Shown in pieces: positions 17,675 through 25,595 of a DNA stretch of 64,000 bases. Position 1 is the first letter of the stretch, and each line of letters begins with the position of its first letter. This DNA is from Alkalibacterium indicireducens (GTDB taxonomy: Bacteria; Bacillota; Bacilli; Lactobacillales; Carnobacteriaceae_A): positions 23,620 to 87,619 of the forward strand of contig NZ_BAAADA010000116.1 of NCBI RefSeq assembly GCF_039522005.1. The letters run 5' to 3'. The translations under genes and the position numbers were made by a program. A model generated the notes under the pieces. The model saw only the letters and a list, made by a program, of their open reading frames with translations, was not told the origin of the DNA and searched no databases.

Positions 17675-19282
17675 CTAGTCTTTTAACCAAACTTTCATTA
17701 ATTCAGCAGCCAGCTCAGGGTTCTCTTTTGCCTGAGTGCGAACGCGGTCTTCTTTTTCAGACATAACTTTGTTCTTATGCTGAAGCACTTCGTTTTCTTT
17801 GTCGATCTGTTCGATCGGATCCACTTCCGGTACAAGTACTGGCTCTGGCTGGATAGCTTCCTGAACTGCCATCTCTTCAGCCTGCTGAGCTTCTTTTCCA
17901 CGTTTCAACAGTGTCAGAACTGCAATAGCCACAATGACTAGTACTAAACCAAGTGACATAAACAACCAGCTTGATGTCAGGAAGTTCACTAGTTCATCCA
18001 TAATGCCGTCTCCCCCACCAATTGCCAGATCTTCACCTTCAGCAAATGGTAATATCTCAACGGTTACATCTCCAGGGAGAGGAATCTCTGCCTGATTATC
18101 CAGCCCAAGTGCACGACTGATGATCCTGCTGATCTGCGGTTCTGCAGGTACAACTCCAGCATTCTGATTGACAACCACTGATGCATTGATTGCTTCGACT
18201 ACACCTGGTGCACGGACATAGCGTTCAGTCACCTGATCCAGTTCATAGTTGATTGTCCGGTCAAGAGAAGATGACAAATCTTCATCTCCATCTTCGGCAA
18301 CCGGCATTTCTCCACCGGCTATTAGTCCGGCCAGCATATCTCTCGCCCCGTCAAAACTCTCTGTCTGACTTCTTATAAGGCCTTCTCTGTTTTCATCATC
18401 TTCGCCCGTCATCGGAGCAGTGAATTCAATGCTCTCACCTTCAATGACATCAAAGTTCATCGACGCATTGACAACGACTCTTAAATTGTTATATCCATAG
18501 ACAGGTGCCAGAAGAGACAAGATCCGTTCTTCCAGATCTTTCTCATACGACCGCTTGATTCCCTGCTGGTTAGAAGATAAGTCAGCTGGGGAAGCCATGC
18601 CTTCCCCAGCTGATTGAAGGAACCCGCTCAACAAATTGCCGTTCGTATCAACAATCTGAACATTTTCCATAGGCAGTCTGTCAACAGCTCCCGTTACTAG
18701 AGACGCAATCCCCTGAATGTTCTGCTGGGAAACGGTTCCCCTTGTCTGAACGACTATTGAAGCAGACGCTTCACTTCGATAAGCCGGATTCTGGAAAATG
18801 CTGTCTTCTGGTAGAGACAGCATGACTTTCGCAGAATCGATTTGCTGCAGCGAAGAAATAGAGCGTTCAAGTTCTCCAGTCAGTGCGCGCTGATACATAA
18901 TCTGACGGTCATCATCCGTTGTCATCATATTCGTATTATCAAATATTTCAAATCCGGTCGAATGTTCGGGCATCATCCCGTTCACTGCCAAGTTAATTCT
19001 GTAGTTATCTACTTGCTTCTCGTCAATCAGAATCGTTGTTCCGTTATCCTCAAGACGGTAGTCCATATTCTGAGCATTCAGATCTTCTACGATTGCACCC
19101 GCATCAGCCTCTTCCAGGTTGGAAAACAGAACAGTATACTGCCTTCTTTGAGTGAAGTAGCCGATCGTGCCCAGTAAAATCAGAGCAACCGATACAAGAA
19201 TGATGAGGCGTTTACGTTTTTTTTCTTCTAGCTGCTGCCACCCATCCTTAATCGATGTGCCGATGTCTTTTACTTTATTCAT
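17675..19282 (-). CDS. fliF: Flagellar MS-ring protein FliF
   Basis: 535 aa. There are two membrane helices, one near residues 22-45 (RLIILVSVALILLGTIGYFT) and one near 445-470 (LFMSLGLVLVIVAIAVLTLL). Between them lie the ring-building motifs with YTVLFSNLEEADAGAIVEDL and ALTGELERSISSLQQIDSAKV. The cytoplasmic tail binds FliG. It forms the MS ring on which the rod and export gate are built. It stands between fliE and fliG, the universal order. Confidence 0.95.
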   Translation of the reverse strand: MNKVKDIGTSIKDGWQQLEEKKRKRLIILVSVALILLGTIGYFTQRRQYTVLFSNLEEADAGAIVEDLNAQNMDYRLEDNGTTILIDEKQVDNYRINLAVNGMMPEHSTGFEIFDNTNMMTTDDDRQIMYQRALTGELERSISSLQQIDSAKVMLSLPEDSIFQNPAYRSEASASIVVQTRGTVSQQNIQGIASLVTGAVDRLPMENVQIVDTNGNLLSGFLQSAGEGMASPADLSSNQQGIKRSYEKDLEERILSLLAPVYGYNNLRVVVNASMNFDVIEGESIEFTAPMTGEDDENREGLIRSQTESFDGARDMLAGLIAGGEMPVAEDGDEDLSSSLDRTINYELDQVTERYVRAPGVVEAINASVVVNQNAGVVPAEPQISRIISRALGLDNQAEIPLPGDVTVEILPFAEGEDLAIGGGDGIMDELVNFLTSSWLFMSLGLVLVIVAIAVLTLLKRGKEAQQAEEMAVQEAIQPEPVLVPEVDPIEQIDKENEVLQHKNKVMSEKEDRVRTQAKENPELAAELMKVWLKD

Positions 19283-19317
19283 TTATGACTCTCCCTCTAA
19301 AAATAACGTTAAATAAA

Positions 19318-19632
19318 CTAGAACTGCATATTCTTTATTTCGTTATATGCTTCTAAACATCTGTTTCGCATCTGTACTGCGACTTCTAGAGAGAGTTGAG
19401 CTTCGGTTGTTTTAATCATTACTGTATGTAAGTCGTCTGCTGTACCATCGATCAGGGACTGAACGGCTTGTGCAGATTCAGCTTGCTTCCCTTCCAGGGT
19501 CATCAGAGAATCTTTCAAAAGGTTGGTAAACTCTGCTGGGTTTGATTCTTCTGTATTTACAAGATTATTTGGTCTTGCATTGTTGACTTGATTGAGCGCT
19601 TGTGTGTATAGCTGATCCATTGGATTGATCAC
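19318..19632 (-). CDS. fliE: Flagellar hook-basal body protein FliE
   Basis: 104 aa, typical for the small protein joining MS ring and rod. The C-terminal region LHTVMIKTTEAQLSLEVAVQMRNRCLEAYNEIKNM matches the family core. It lies between flgC and fliF. No signal peptide is present; it is exported by the flagellar route. Confidence 0.93.
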   Translation of the reverse strand: MINPMDQLYTQALNQVNNARPNNLVNTEESNPAEFTNLLKDSLMTLEGKQAESAQAVQSLIDGTADDLHTVMIKTTEAQLSLEVAVQMRNRCLEAYNEIKNMQF

Positions 19633-19661
19633 ATGTCATACTCCTCTAGTATAATTATTTG

Positions 19662-20102
19662 TTAGCCTTGTCTGCCGATTTCTAGTGCACGCTTCAACAT
19701 ATCTTTGCTGCTGTTGACTGCTGTGACATTGGCATCATAGGTGCGGATGGCGGTCATCATATTGACCATTTCATCGGCCATATCGACATTCGGGTAAACG
19801 ACGTAGCCTTCTTCATCAGCGTCCGGATGATTCGGTTCAAACACGATACGAACATTCTCTTCATCGGCCTCGACTCCGGTAATACGCACACCCGCACTTC
19901 GAGTAGCCGTATCGCCTGTAAAGCCGGACGTCATCCGCTTAAGGTTTTCTTCAAATTCTACAGTCTGTTTGATATAAGGTCCTTCGCCATCTTCAGTACG
20001 TGTTGTATTCACATTGGCAATATTAGTCGAGATCGTATCCAACTTGAACCGCTCAAGAGTCAGTCCGCTGGCATTGATCTGCATTGAATTAAATATAGAC
20101 AT
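19662..20102 (-). CDS. flgC: Flagellar basal-body rod protein FlgC
   Basis: 146 aa. It starts MSIFNSMQINASGLTLERFK and has the rod motif ISTNIANVNTTRTEDGEGPY; the C-terminus has MADEMVNMMTAIRTYDANVTAVNSSK, all standard for FlgC, a proximal rod subunit. It lies between flgB and fliE. Confidence 0.94.
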   Translation of the reverse strand: MSIFNSMQINASGLTLERFKLDTISTNIANVNTTRTEDGEGPYIKQTVEFEENLKRMTSGFTGDTATRSAGVRITGVEADEENVRIVFEPNHPDADEEGYVVYPNVDMADEMVNMMTAIRTYDANVTAVNSSKDMLKRALEIGRQG

Positions 20103-20120
20103 TAGTTCTGCTCCTCATCT

Positions 20121-20501
20121 TTAACGTAATACAGAACGAATCGTTCCATAGTGATTACTCAACTGAGTCGTCAGTGCCTGATAATAGATAGCATTGGCAG
20201 ACAGCTCAGCCATCTCTGTATCGATTGCGACGTTATTTCCATCTTCTCTTACACGATTTCCAGTCTGTTCTTTAATTTGAGGACTGACAGCTGATAAGTC
20301 CGACACGCCGAAATGATTATCGTGTGTACTTCTCATAGCTGATCCGTCCATCGTTTTCTTCAAGACATCTTCGAATTCCACCCGTTTAGCTTTATATCCA
20401 GGTGTATTAACGTTTGAAATATTAGAAGAAATCATTTCCTGTCTCATTGAAGAAGCATTTAAAGCATTCTTGATTAAACTGACATTGGCTCCAGTAAACA
20501 T
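20121..20501 (-). CDS. flgB: Flagellar basal-body rod protein FlgB
   Basis: 126 aa from ATG 20501, which follows CGAGGTGAAAAT; the longer frame to 20525 has no ribosome site. The rod motif is MISSNISNVNTPGYKAKRVEFED, and the C-terminal helix is AELSANAIYYQALTTQLSNHY. It is the first gene of the long basal-body/export operon, whose sigma-A type promoter lies about 150 nt upstream. Confidence 0.94.
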   Translation of the reverse strand: MFTGANVSLIKNALNASSMRQEMISSNISNVNTPGYKAKRVEFEDVLKKTMDGSAMRSTHDNHFGVSDLSAVSPQIKEQTGNRVREDGNNVAIDTEMAELSANAIYYQALTTQLSNHYGTIRSVLR

Positions 20502-20575
20502 ATTTTCACCTCGATAAAATAACACATCTGTATAAATATACTAATTATTTTAGCAACGTGGATAATTCTATCGAA

Positions 20576-20633
20576 CAAAATCACTAGCCGCAACAGGTTT
20601 TTTTACATAAAACCGCTTTAGTATGGTGATTTG
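20576..20633 (-). promoter_or_regulatory. Possible structured leader of the flgB operon
   Basis: Inside the roughly 150-nt leader between the candidate promoter and flgB, a 7-bp outer pair (AAATCAC with GTGATTT) encloses a second pair (GGTTTT with AAAACC). No known riboswitch consensus was recognised. The region is AT-rich, so chance pairing is possible. Confidence 0.25.
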
Positions 20634-20659
20634 TGACATCTTATTTCTTTTTAATTAAA

Positions 20660-20687
20660 ATTGTAACTTTTTTCATTCATCTCTCAA
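20660..20687 (-). promoter_or_regulatory. Candidate sigma-A promoter of the flgB-sigD operon
   Basis: On the minus strand TTGAGA (20682-20687) and TACAAT (20660-20665) are separated by 16 bp, each one base off consensus. It is the best match in the 520-nt gap between fliS and flgB, which holds no gene. The rest of the gap (20688-21007) is AT-rich and shows nothing else recognisable. Confidence 0.55.
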
Positions 20688-21007
20688 ATATCGTTTGATA
20701 CTCAAAAAGGTTATCAGACCAACAAAAATACTAAACCATGTGAAATAGAATAGCACTAGTTATGGTTAATTTCGTCATACTTTTTTTGTGATAAATGATT
20801 ATATATTACTAATTGTATATTATGACATTTTTGTGAACGTGCACTATTTTTAAATGTTCAATGATTTCAGTTAACTCTCTACTAAATAATATTACCCATC
20901 TATTTTAAAAATGATGAAAAAATTGATGAATCGTCAATTCTTAGTATTATTTCAATAACGTTACGTACGTAATTCTGTAGACGCTATGAGAACCGGTTAT
21001 AAACATA

Positions 21008-21034
21008 CAAAAAGACCAACATCAAATGCTGGCC
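21008..21034 (-). terminator. Terminator of the flaG-fliD-fliT-fliS operon
   Basis: On the minus strand the 9-bp stem GGCCAGCAT / ATGTTGGTC (two G-T pairs) with a TTG loop is followed by TTTTTG. It overlaps the last codons and stop of fliS. Confidence 0.75.
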
Positions 21035-21387
21035 CAGGCTTCCAGAAGTTCAGACATCAAGTGACGTGTTTCTGACATCTTCTTCTGGTCTTTATCTAGA
21101 TTGGCTTGTATCAATTGGCTGAGAATAAATGAGTACAATGATTGAAGTTCACTGGCAATCGCGTTTTGACCTTCCTGATGGTTGAGTGACACCATCAGTT
21201 CAGTTACAATATCCTGTGCTTTGATCAGATTCGTGTTCACTTTGTTGAAGTCTTCTTTTTCGACGGACAATTCTGCCAAACGAATGAATTTGATGGCACC
21301 TTCATAGAGAAGGACTACCAACTGCTTAGGTGAAGCTGTTTCGATCTGATTTTTCTTATATACTTTTGAAGCAGATGTATAACTCAT
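21022..21387 (-). CDS. fliS: Flagellin chaperone FliS
   Basis: 121 aa. The family core is seen as VYKKNQIETASPKQLVVLLYEGAIKFIRLA, followed by a four-helix protein with LNHQEGQNAIASELQSLYSFI. FliS binds flagellin C-termini and prevents early polymerisation. It is last in the flaG-fliD-fliT-fliS group, and the terminator overlaps its stop. Confidence 0.93.
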   Translation of the reverse strand: MSYTSASKVYKKNQIETASPKQLVVLLYEGAIKFIRLAELSVEKEDFNKVNTNLIKAQDIVTELMVSLNHQEGQNAIASELQSLYSFILSQLIQANLDKDQKKMSETRHLMSELLEAWASI

Positions 21388-21401
21388 AGCTTTTTCCTTT
21401 C

Positions 21402-21767
21402 TTACACTTCTCGGTCGACGAAGAGTGACTCTTCCTTGTCCATATAATGGCTGACTACTTTATCTCGCTTATTAACTTGCTTCATTTGCTTAGACAGCTC
21501 TTTTGACTCTTTCTTTATGATTGTGATCAGATGCTCCTGAGCTGAAATGACCTGCTCGATAAGCTGTCTGTTATTTTCAGTAAAGTTCGACATTTCATCT
21601 GAAGAAAGATCCTTATCCAGTTCGATGATTTCTTCAATGGTAGCTTGATTTTGATCCAGAACGTCCTGAGCGGAATCAGCTGACTGATCCCAATTGACCA
21701 GACGATCCAACATCTCCTGAAGGTGCTCTTTTTTTAGTGTGAATATCGTACTTGTACTCGGTGTCAT
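21402..21767 (-). CDS. fliT: FliT-like export chaperone
   Basis: 121 aa, alpha-helical and rich in Glu, Gln and Leu, with no membrane segment. Sequence similarity to FliT is weak by eye; the call depends on size, helical character (LDRLVNWDQSADSAQDVL.. LIEQVISAQEHLITIIKKES) and its place between fliD and fliS, where Bacillus has fliT. FliT acts as the chaperone for the filament cap FliD. Confidence 0.7.
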   Translation of the reverse strand: MTPSTSTIFTLKKEHLQEMLDRLVNWDQSADSAQDVLDQNQATIEEIIELDKDLSSDEMSNFTENNRQLIEQVISAQEHLITIIKKESKELSKQMKQVNKRDKVVSHYMDKEESLFVDREV

Positions 21768-21780
21768 CAGCTGTTTCTCC

Positions 21781-23190
21781 TTAATTATTCTGATTCATAC
21801 CTAACTGACTGAACATGAAATTCATCTGAGACTCTGCTCGCATCATAGCTGTATCAAGAGCAGTAAACTGTCTGATATAACGGTTTCTTCGCATCTCCAG
21901 GCGTTCTTCAAAACGAGTAATACGGTCATTTACATCTCGTATCATACGGTCGAATGTGTCGCGTCTAGATTTAATGATGCCATTGGAGCTGGAAATATAC
22001 TGATTGACGAATGTACGCATATCTTGAGAGAAGCCTTTGCGTTCTGTACGCGTATTAGTTACAAGATTTACTTCGTCATCTTCTATTGTCTCAATTATAC
22101 GTTCACTGGACGAAAAGAATCGCGATACTTCATCAGGATTGTTCCTAACTTGCTTATCCAGCACAGTACGATCAAAACTGGCTGTTCCGTTACGGTCGAT
22201 GGTTACGCCTAGACCCTGTAGTCCATTTATAGATGTCCCATGTGATTTTGAACTAGTCATCATAGACCGCAGACTTGATTGAAGACGCATCAGTGTCCCG
22301 TCTCCAGTTAACATTCCGGTCTGGTTGTTTTCTGCTGAAGGATCACCAACGCTAAGCTGAGACCTGATAAAGCTTTGTGTTGAATTATACTGGTCAACGA
22401 ACTTTTGAAGGGCTTCTGCCGCTTTATCCAAATTCTCGGTAACTGAGATCACTGTAGAGTCATTTTCATTGTGTACATTAGTCAGATTAAATGTCAATCC
22501 TTCAATGACGTCATCAATGGTATTGGAATAACGAGTAATAGATAAGCCATCTATCGTAAACTTGGACACTTGTCCAATAACTGCTGTTACGCCATCAAAT
22601 CTCAAATCATTCGCAAGTGATCCACCGACCACAAGGGTCTTTTCGCCATATTCAGTATGTGTAAGGATTAATCGATTATCAACAATGGATGATCTTATTC
22701 CCGAGTTAGCTGTAGAGTTGTTGATTTTATCACTTATCGAACGCAAACTGTCAGTCTCATCTATCTCTATCGTTTCAGTTTTATCTTCACCGATTTTTAA
22801 AGTGATTTCACCTTTAGTCAGTCCAAGAGCTGTACGTATGTCTCCGTCCTCAGGAATATTAACTTTTCCACCTACCAAACGCGTTTGCGTGGCTAATTGC
22901 TGAACTTGAACACGGTAATGACCAGTTGCTGCAGAACTGGTCGCAGTTACTCCAACGTTAGATGGACCAGTCATTTTCACTGACTTAGAATTAAAAGTAT
23001 CTGGTTGCTGAAGATCTTCCAGACGCTTATATAAAGAATCCAGACGGGTATTCATATCTCTCCATGCATTTTGAGACTTCGTATACTTTTCTTTTTGTTG
23101 AGTAAAACGAGCGCCTCTAGCTCGTTCCGCCTCCATAATCTGTTCGACCATGCTCATATCTATACCTGAGTATAAGCCCATTACGTTCAT
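21781..23190 (-). CDS. fliD: Flagellar filament cap protein FliD
   Basis: 469 aa. The N-terminal FliD_N domain has MGLYSGIDMSMVEQIMEAER and YTKSQNAWRDMNTRLDSLYK. The C-terminal FliD_C domain has LDKAAEALQKFVDQYNSTQSFIRSQ and a final coil ending FTALDTAMMRAESQMNFMFSQLG. It caps the filament and folds flagellin at the tip. flaG ends 6 nt before it. Confidence 0.94.
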   Translation of the reverse strand: MNVMGLYSGIDMSMVEQIMEAERARGARFTQQKEKYTKSQNAWRDMNTRLDSLYKRLEDLQQPDTFNSKSVKMTGPSNVGVTATSSAATGHYRVQVQQLATQTRLVGGKVNIPEDGDIRTALGLTKGEITLKIGEDKTETIEIDETDSLRSISDKINNSTANSGIRSSIVDNRLILTHTEYGEKTLVVGGSLANDLRFDGVTAVIGQVSKFTIDGLSITRYSNTIDDVIEGLTFNLTNVHNENDSTVISVTENLDKAAEALQKFVDQYNSTQSFIRSQLSVGDPSAENNQTGMLTGDGTLMRLQSSLRSMMTSSKSHGTSINGLQGLGVTIDRNGTASFDRTVLDKQVRNNPDEVSRFFSSSERIIETIEDDEVNLVTNTRTERKGFSQDMRTFVNQYISSSNGIIKSRRDTFDRMIRDVNDRITRFEERLEMRRNRYIRQFTALDTAMMRAESQMNFMFSQLGMNQNN

Positions 23191-23195
23191 TTATT

Positions 23196-23579
23196 TCACT
23201 CCGTTCTATCTACTACAACGCCTGCCCATTGCCATATACCTGCAATGACATCAAGCATTTTTTCAGGTGGAATTTCTCTAATTACTTCATCAGTGCCTTT
23301 TTCTACGATTTGAACGAGTGTCCGCCCGGTACCTTCATGTATCTTAAATGATAGGTGAGCATTAACGCGCTGCAAGACATTTTGGGCTTCATCCACCCAT
23401 TTTTGCACCTGCTCTTTAGCCGGTTCGTACTGTACGCGGTCGAAAGAGGTATCGATTCCTTCCACAGCTTTAATAGGCTCCACATAACGGTCACCAGAAT
23501 AGGATACCGCACTTTTATTTGAATGTAAAACCCGGTCGATCGTTTTAATTGCATCAATAGACTCAATACGCTGACTCAT
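23196..23579 (-). CDS. flaG: FlaG family protein
   Basis: 127 aa. The FlaG domain is C-terminal: LSFKIHEGTGRTLVQIVEKGTDEVIREIPPEKMLDV is the family signature. FlaG affects filament length in several bacteria; its action is poorly known. It is the first gene after flagellin, beyond the hag terminator. No clear promoter of its own was found, so it may depend on read-through. Confidence 0.88.
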   Translation of the reverse strand: MSQRIESIDAIKTIDRVLHSNKSAVSYSGDRYVEPIKAVEGIDTSFDRVQYEPAKEQVQKWVDEAQNVLQRVNAHLSFKIHEGTGRTLVQIVEKGTDEVIREIPPEKMLDVIAGIWQWAGVVVDRTE

Positions 23580-23627
23580 TTAATCCAGCTCCTCTGATAA
23601 AGTAATAGTTTTCATATTGCTCACTAT

Positions 23628-23668
23628 GTAAAACAGAACCGAAGCAGCAACCCACCGCTTCGGTTCTG
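23628..23668 (-). terminator. Terminator after flagellin
   Basis: A perfect 11-bp stem AGAACCGAAGC / GCTTCGGTTCT with an 11-nt loop is followed by GTTTTA on the minus strand, 36 nt after the hag stop. Confidence 0.85.
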
Positions 23669-23703
23669 ACTAAAATTTAATACTTACTATCCAATTATCG
23701 GAA

Positions 23704-24513
23704 TTATCCCAGTAATTGTAGAACCCCTTGAGGCATTTGGTTAGCTTGTGCAAGCATAGCAGTTGAAGCTTGAGAAAGGATGTTGTTCTTAGTGAATTCC
23801 ATCATTTCTTCAGCCATATCAACGTCACGGATACGTGAGTTAGCTTCAGACAAGTTTTCTTTAGTTGTAGTTAGGTTGTTGATTGTGTGTTCTAGGCGGT
23901 TTTGAGTAGCACCTAGTTCAGAACGTTGTTTAGATACAGTAGTGATTGCTTTATCTAATGCAGTGATTGCAGCAGATGCATCTGTTCCCACATCAAGTCC
24001 GGTAACATTTAGTCCTGTAGAAGACATGTCAGCAATGTCTAATGTCAAGGTTTCACCAGAGTTTGCGCCGATTTGAAGTGTCAAACCTTGGACACCAGCC
24101 CCGTCTAACAGTGTCGTACCGTTAAACTGAGTTGTACCTGCGATATTATCGAGTTCTGCAACTAATTCATCCATTTCAGCTTGGATCGCTGCTAAGTCTT
24201 CATCAGCGTTTGTGCCGTTGTTTGCTTGAACAGATAGGTCACGCATACGGTTAAGAATTGAATGAGTTTCATTCAATGCGCCTTCAGCTGTTTGAATCAA
24301 TGAAATCCCATCTTGAGCATTTCTAGTAGCTTGTCTAAGACCAGAAATTTGGTTTTTCATTTTTTCAGAGATTGAAAGTCCTGCTGCGTCGTCGCCTGCT
24401 CTGTTAATCCTTAGTCCTGATGATAGTTTAGCCATTGAATTACTTCTAGCTCCGTTTGCTTGTGTCAAACGTGAGTATGTATTCATAGCTGCTGTGTTTG
24501 TATTAATACGCAT
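23704..24513 (-). CDS. hag: Flagellin
   Basis: 269 aa from ATG 24513 (GGAGG 7 nt upstream). The N-terminal D0/D1 region starts MRINTNTAAMNTYSRLTQ and includes LSSGLRINRAGDDAAGLSISEK; MRDLSVQANNGT is the conserved D1 stretch. The C-terminal D1/D0 region runs from LDKAITTVSKQRSELGATQNRLE to ASTAMLAQANQMPQGVLQLLG. The variable outer domains are almost absent, so this is a short flagellin similar in size to that of Bacillus. It has its own sigma-28 promoter and terminator, fitting high late expression. It is the only flagellin in the window. Confidence 0.96.
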   Translation of the reverse strand: MRINTNTAAMNTYSRLTQANGARSNSMAKLSSGLRINRAGDDAAGLSISEKMKNQISGLRQATRNAQDGISLIQTAEGALNETHSILNRMRDLSVQANNGTNADEDLAAIQAEMDELVAELDNIAGTTQFNGTTLLDGAGVQGLTLQIGANSGETLTLDIADMSSTGLNVTGLDVGTDASAAITALDKAITTVSKQRSELGATQNRLEHTINNLTTTKENLSEANSRIRDVDMAEEMMEFTKNNILSQASTAMLAQANQMPQGVLQLLG

Positions 24514-24566
24514 ATTGTTTTCCTCCATTTGTGTTTGTTTTTAAGGCTCATCGCCTTCTACACTTA

Positions 24567-24593
24567 CTATCGGAAGGACCCTATCTTTGTTAA
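24567..24593 (-). promoter_or_regulatory. Sigma-28 promoter of hag
   Basis: On the minus strand TTAA (24590-24593), a 15-bp spacer and TCCGATAG (24567-24574). The transcript would have a leader of about 45 nt before hag. The same pattern occurs at flgM and both receptor genes. Confidence 0.85.
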
Positions 24594-24622
24594 GTCATTT
24601 CTTTAAGTTTTTTACTTTTTTT

Positions 24623-24654
24623 GAAAAAAAGACCAAAGCCATTGGCTTCAGTCA
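24623..24654 (-). terminator. Terminator of the flgM-flgN-flgK-flgL operon
   Basis: The minus-strand stem GACTGAAGCC / GGCTTTGGTC with an AAT loop is followed by seven T. It lies between the flgL stop and the hag promoter and insulates the two units. Confidence 0.85.
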
Positions 24655-24660
24655 ATTTTA

Positions 24661-25593
24661 TTAACGTACATAGTCTAGTATATTTGTCTGTAGTATTCTT
24701 GTTCCCATATTTAAAGATGCCTGGTAGGAGACCATCTGCATAGAGTACTTCATAAATGTTTCAGCCAAATCTATATCTTCAGTAGTTGATCGTGTGGTTT
24801 CCAGGTTTAAATACTCTGCTTCATTACGATCTCTAGCTGCAATCAATCGATTTTGAATGGCACCAATATTTGTTCGCTGATTAACTGTGTTATTTATAGC
24901 TCTGTCAACACCACTTAACAAACGACCGCCTAATGCTTCGGTATCATCAGAATCTAGTGCCTGAAATAAGTCAGAGAATAAGGCATTTAAATCTTGTGCA
25001 TTACCTCCATCATCCGTAAAAGCGTTAAACAACTTAGCCCCATCAGTCTGCAGCTCTACCATCACACCTCTACCGATTTTCTTAGACACATTACCATTCG
25101 GAGCGCCATCGGGATTGTTGAATACCAGTTCAAACCCACCATTTTCTTTATTAACTGAAAAAGGTTTGTCAGAACTAGCTTGTCCACCGAAAATATAGCG
25201 TCCGCCAAAGTTTGTATTTAAGGAGTCGACCATTGTTTCGACTTCACTCATAATTTCAGCTTTTATCGCTTGTCTGTCATCAGTGTTAAATGTCCCATTT
25301 GCAGCCTGCTGGGTCAATGTGTAAATTCTTTGAAGTGATGAAGTCATGCTGTCTAGCGCTGAATCCTGAACGTTTGTAAAATCGATGGAATCACTAATTG
25401 TCGTTTTGTACTGCTGATTCTGCTTGATTTCATTTTTCAGATCAAGAATTTTTGATACCCTTAACGGATCGTCACTCGGGCGGTTGACTTGTTTCATTGA
25501 AGACAACTGCTCCTGATATCGGAAGACACTGTTTGAATTTTTGTTTAGATTTGATAAAAAACTTTGAGACATTAAGGAGTTAGTTATTCTCAT
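24661..25593 (-). CDS. flgL: Flagellar hook-filament junction protein FlgL
   Basis: 310 aa. The flagellin-like N-terminus is MRITNSLMSQSFLSNLNKNSN with VNRPSDDPLRVSKILDLK. The middle has the FlgL mark FGGRYIFGGQASSDKPF. The C-terminus is a flagellin D0-like helix (TFMKYSMQMVSYQASLNMGTRIL). It is the second junction protein after FlgK. The flgK stop is 2 nt upstream. Confidence 0.94.
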   Translation of the reverse strand: MRITNSLMSQSFLSNLNKNSNSVFRYQEQLSSMKQVNRPSDDPLRVSKILDLKNEIKQNQQYKTTISDSIDFTNVQDSALDSMTSSLQRIYTLTQQAANGTFNTDDRQAIKAEIMSEVETMVDSLNTNFGGRYIFGGQASSDKPFSVNKENGGFELVFNNPDGAPNGNVSKKIGRGVMVELQTDGAKLFNAFTDDGGNAQDLNALFSDLFQALDSDDTEALGGRLLSGVDRAINNTVNQRTNIGAIQNRLIAARDRNEAEYLNLETTRSTTEDIDLAETFMKYSMQMVSYQASLNMGTRILQTNILDYVR

Positions 25594-25595
25594 TT

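Noticed and set aside
20576..20633. c-di-GMP or preQ1 riboswitch in the flgB leader
   Set aside because: The conserved cores of those riboswitches were not found; only generic pairing is visible.
23695..23702. TCCGATAA on the minus strand just after the hag stop, as a sigma-28 promoter for flaG-fliD
   Set aside because: There is no TTAA or TAAA 15 bp upstream (CTAC instead), and the hag terminator lies between it and flaG.
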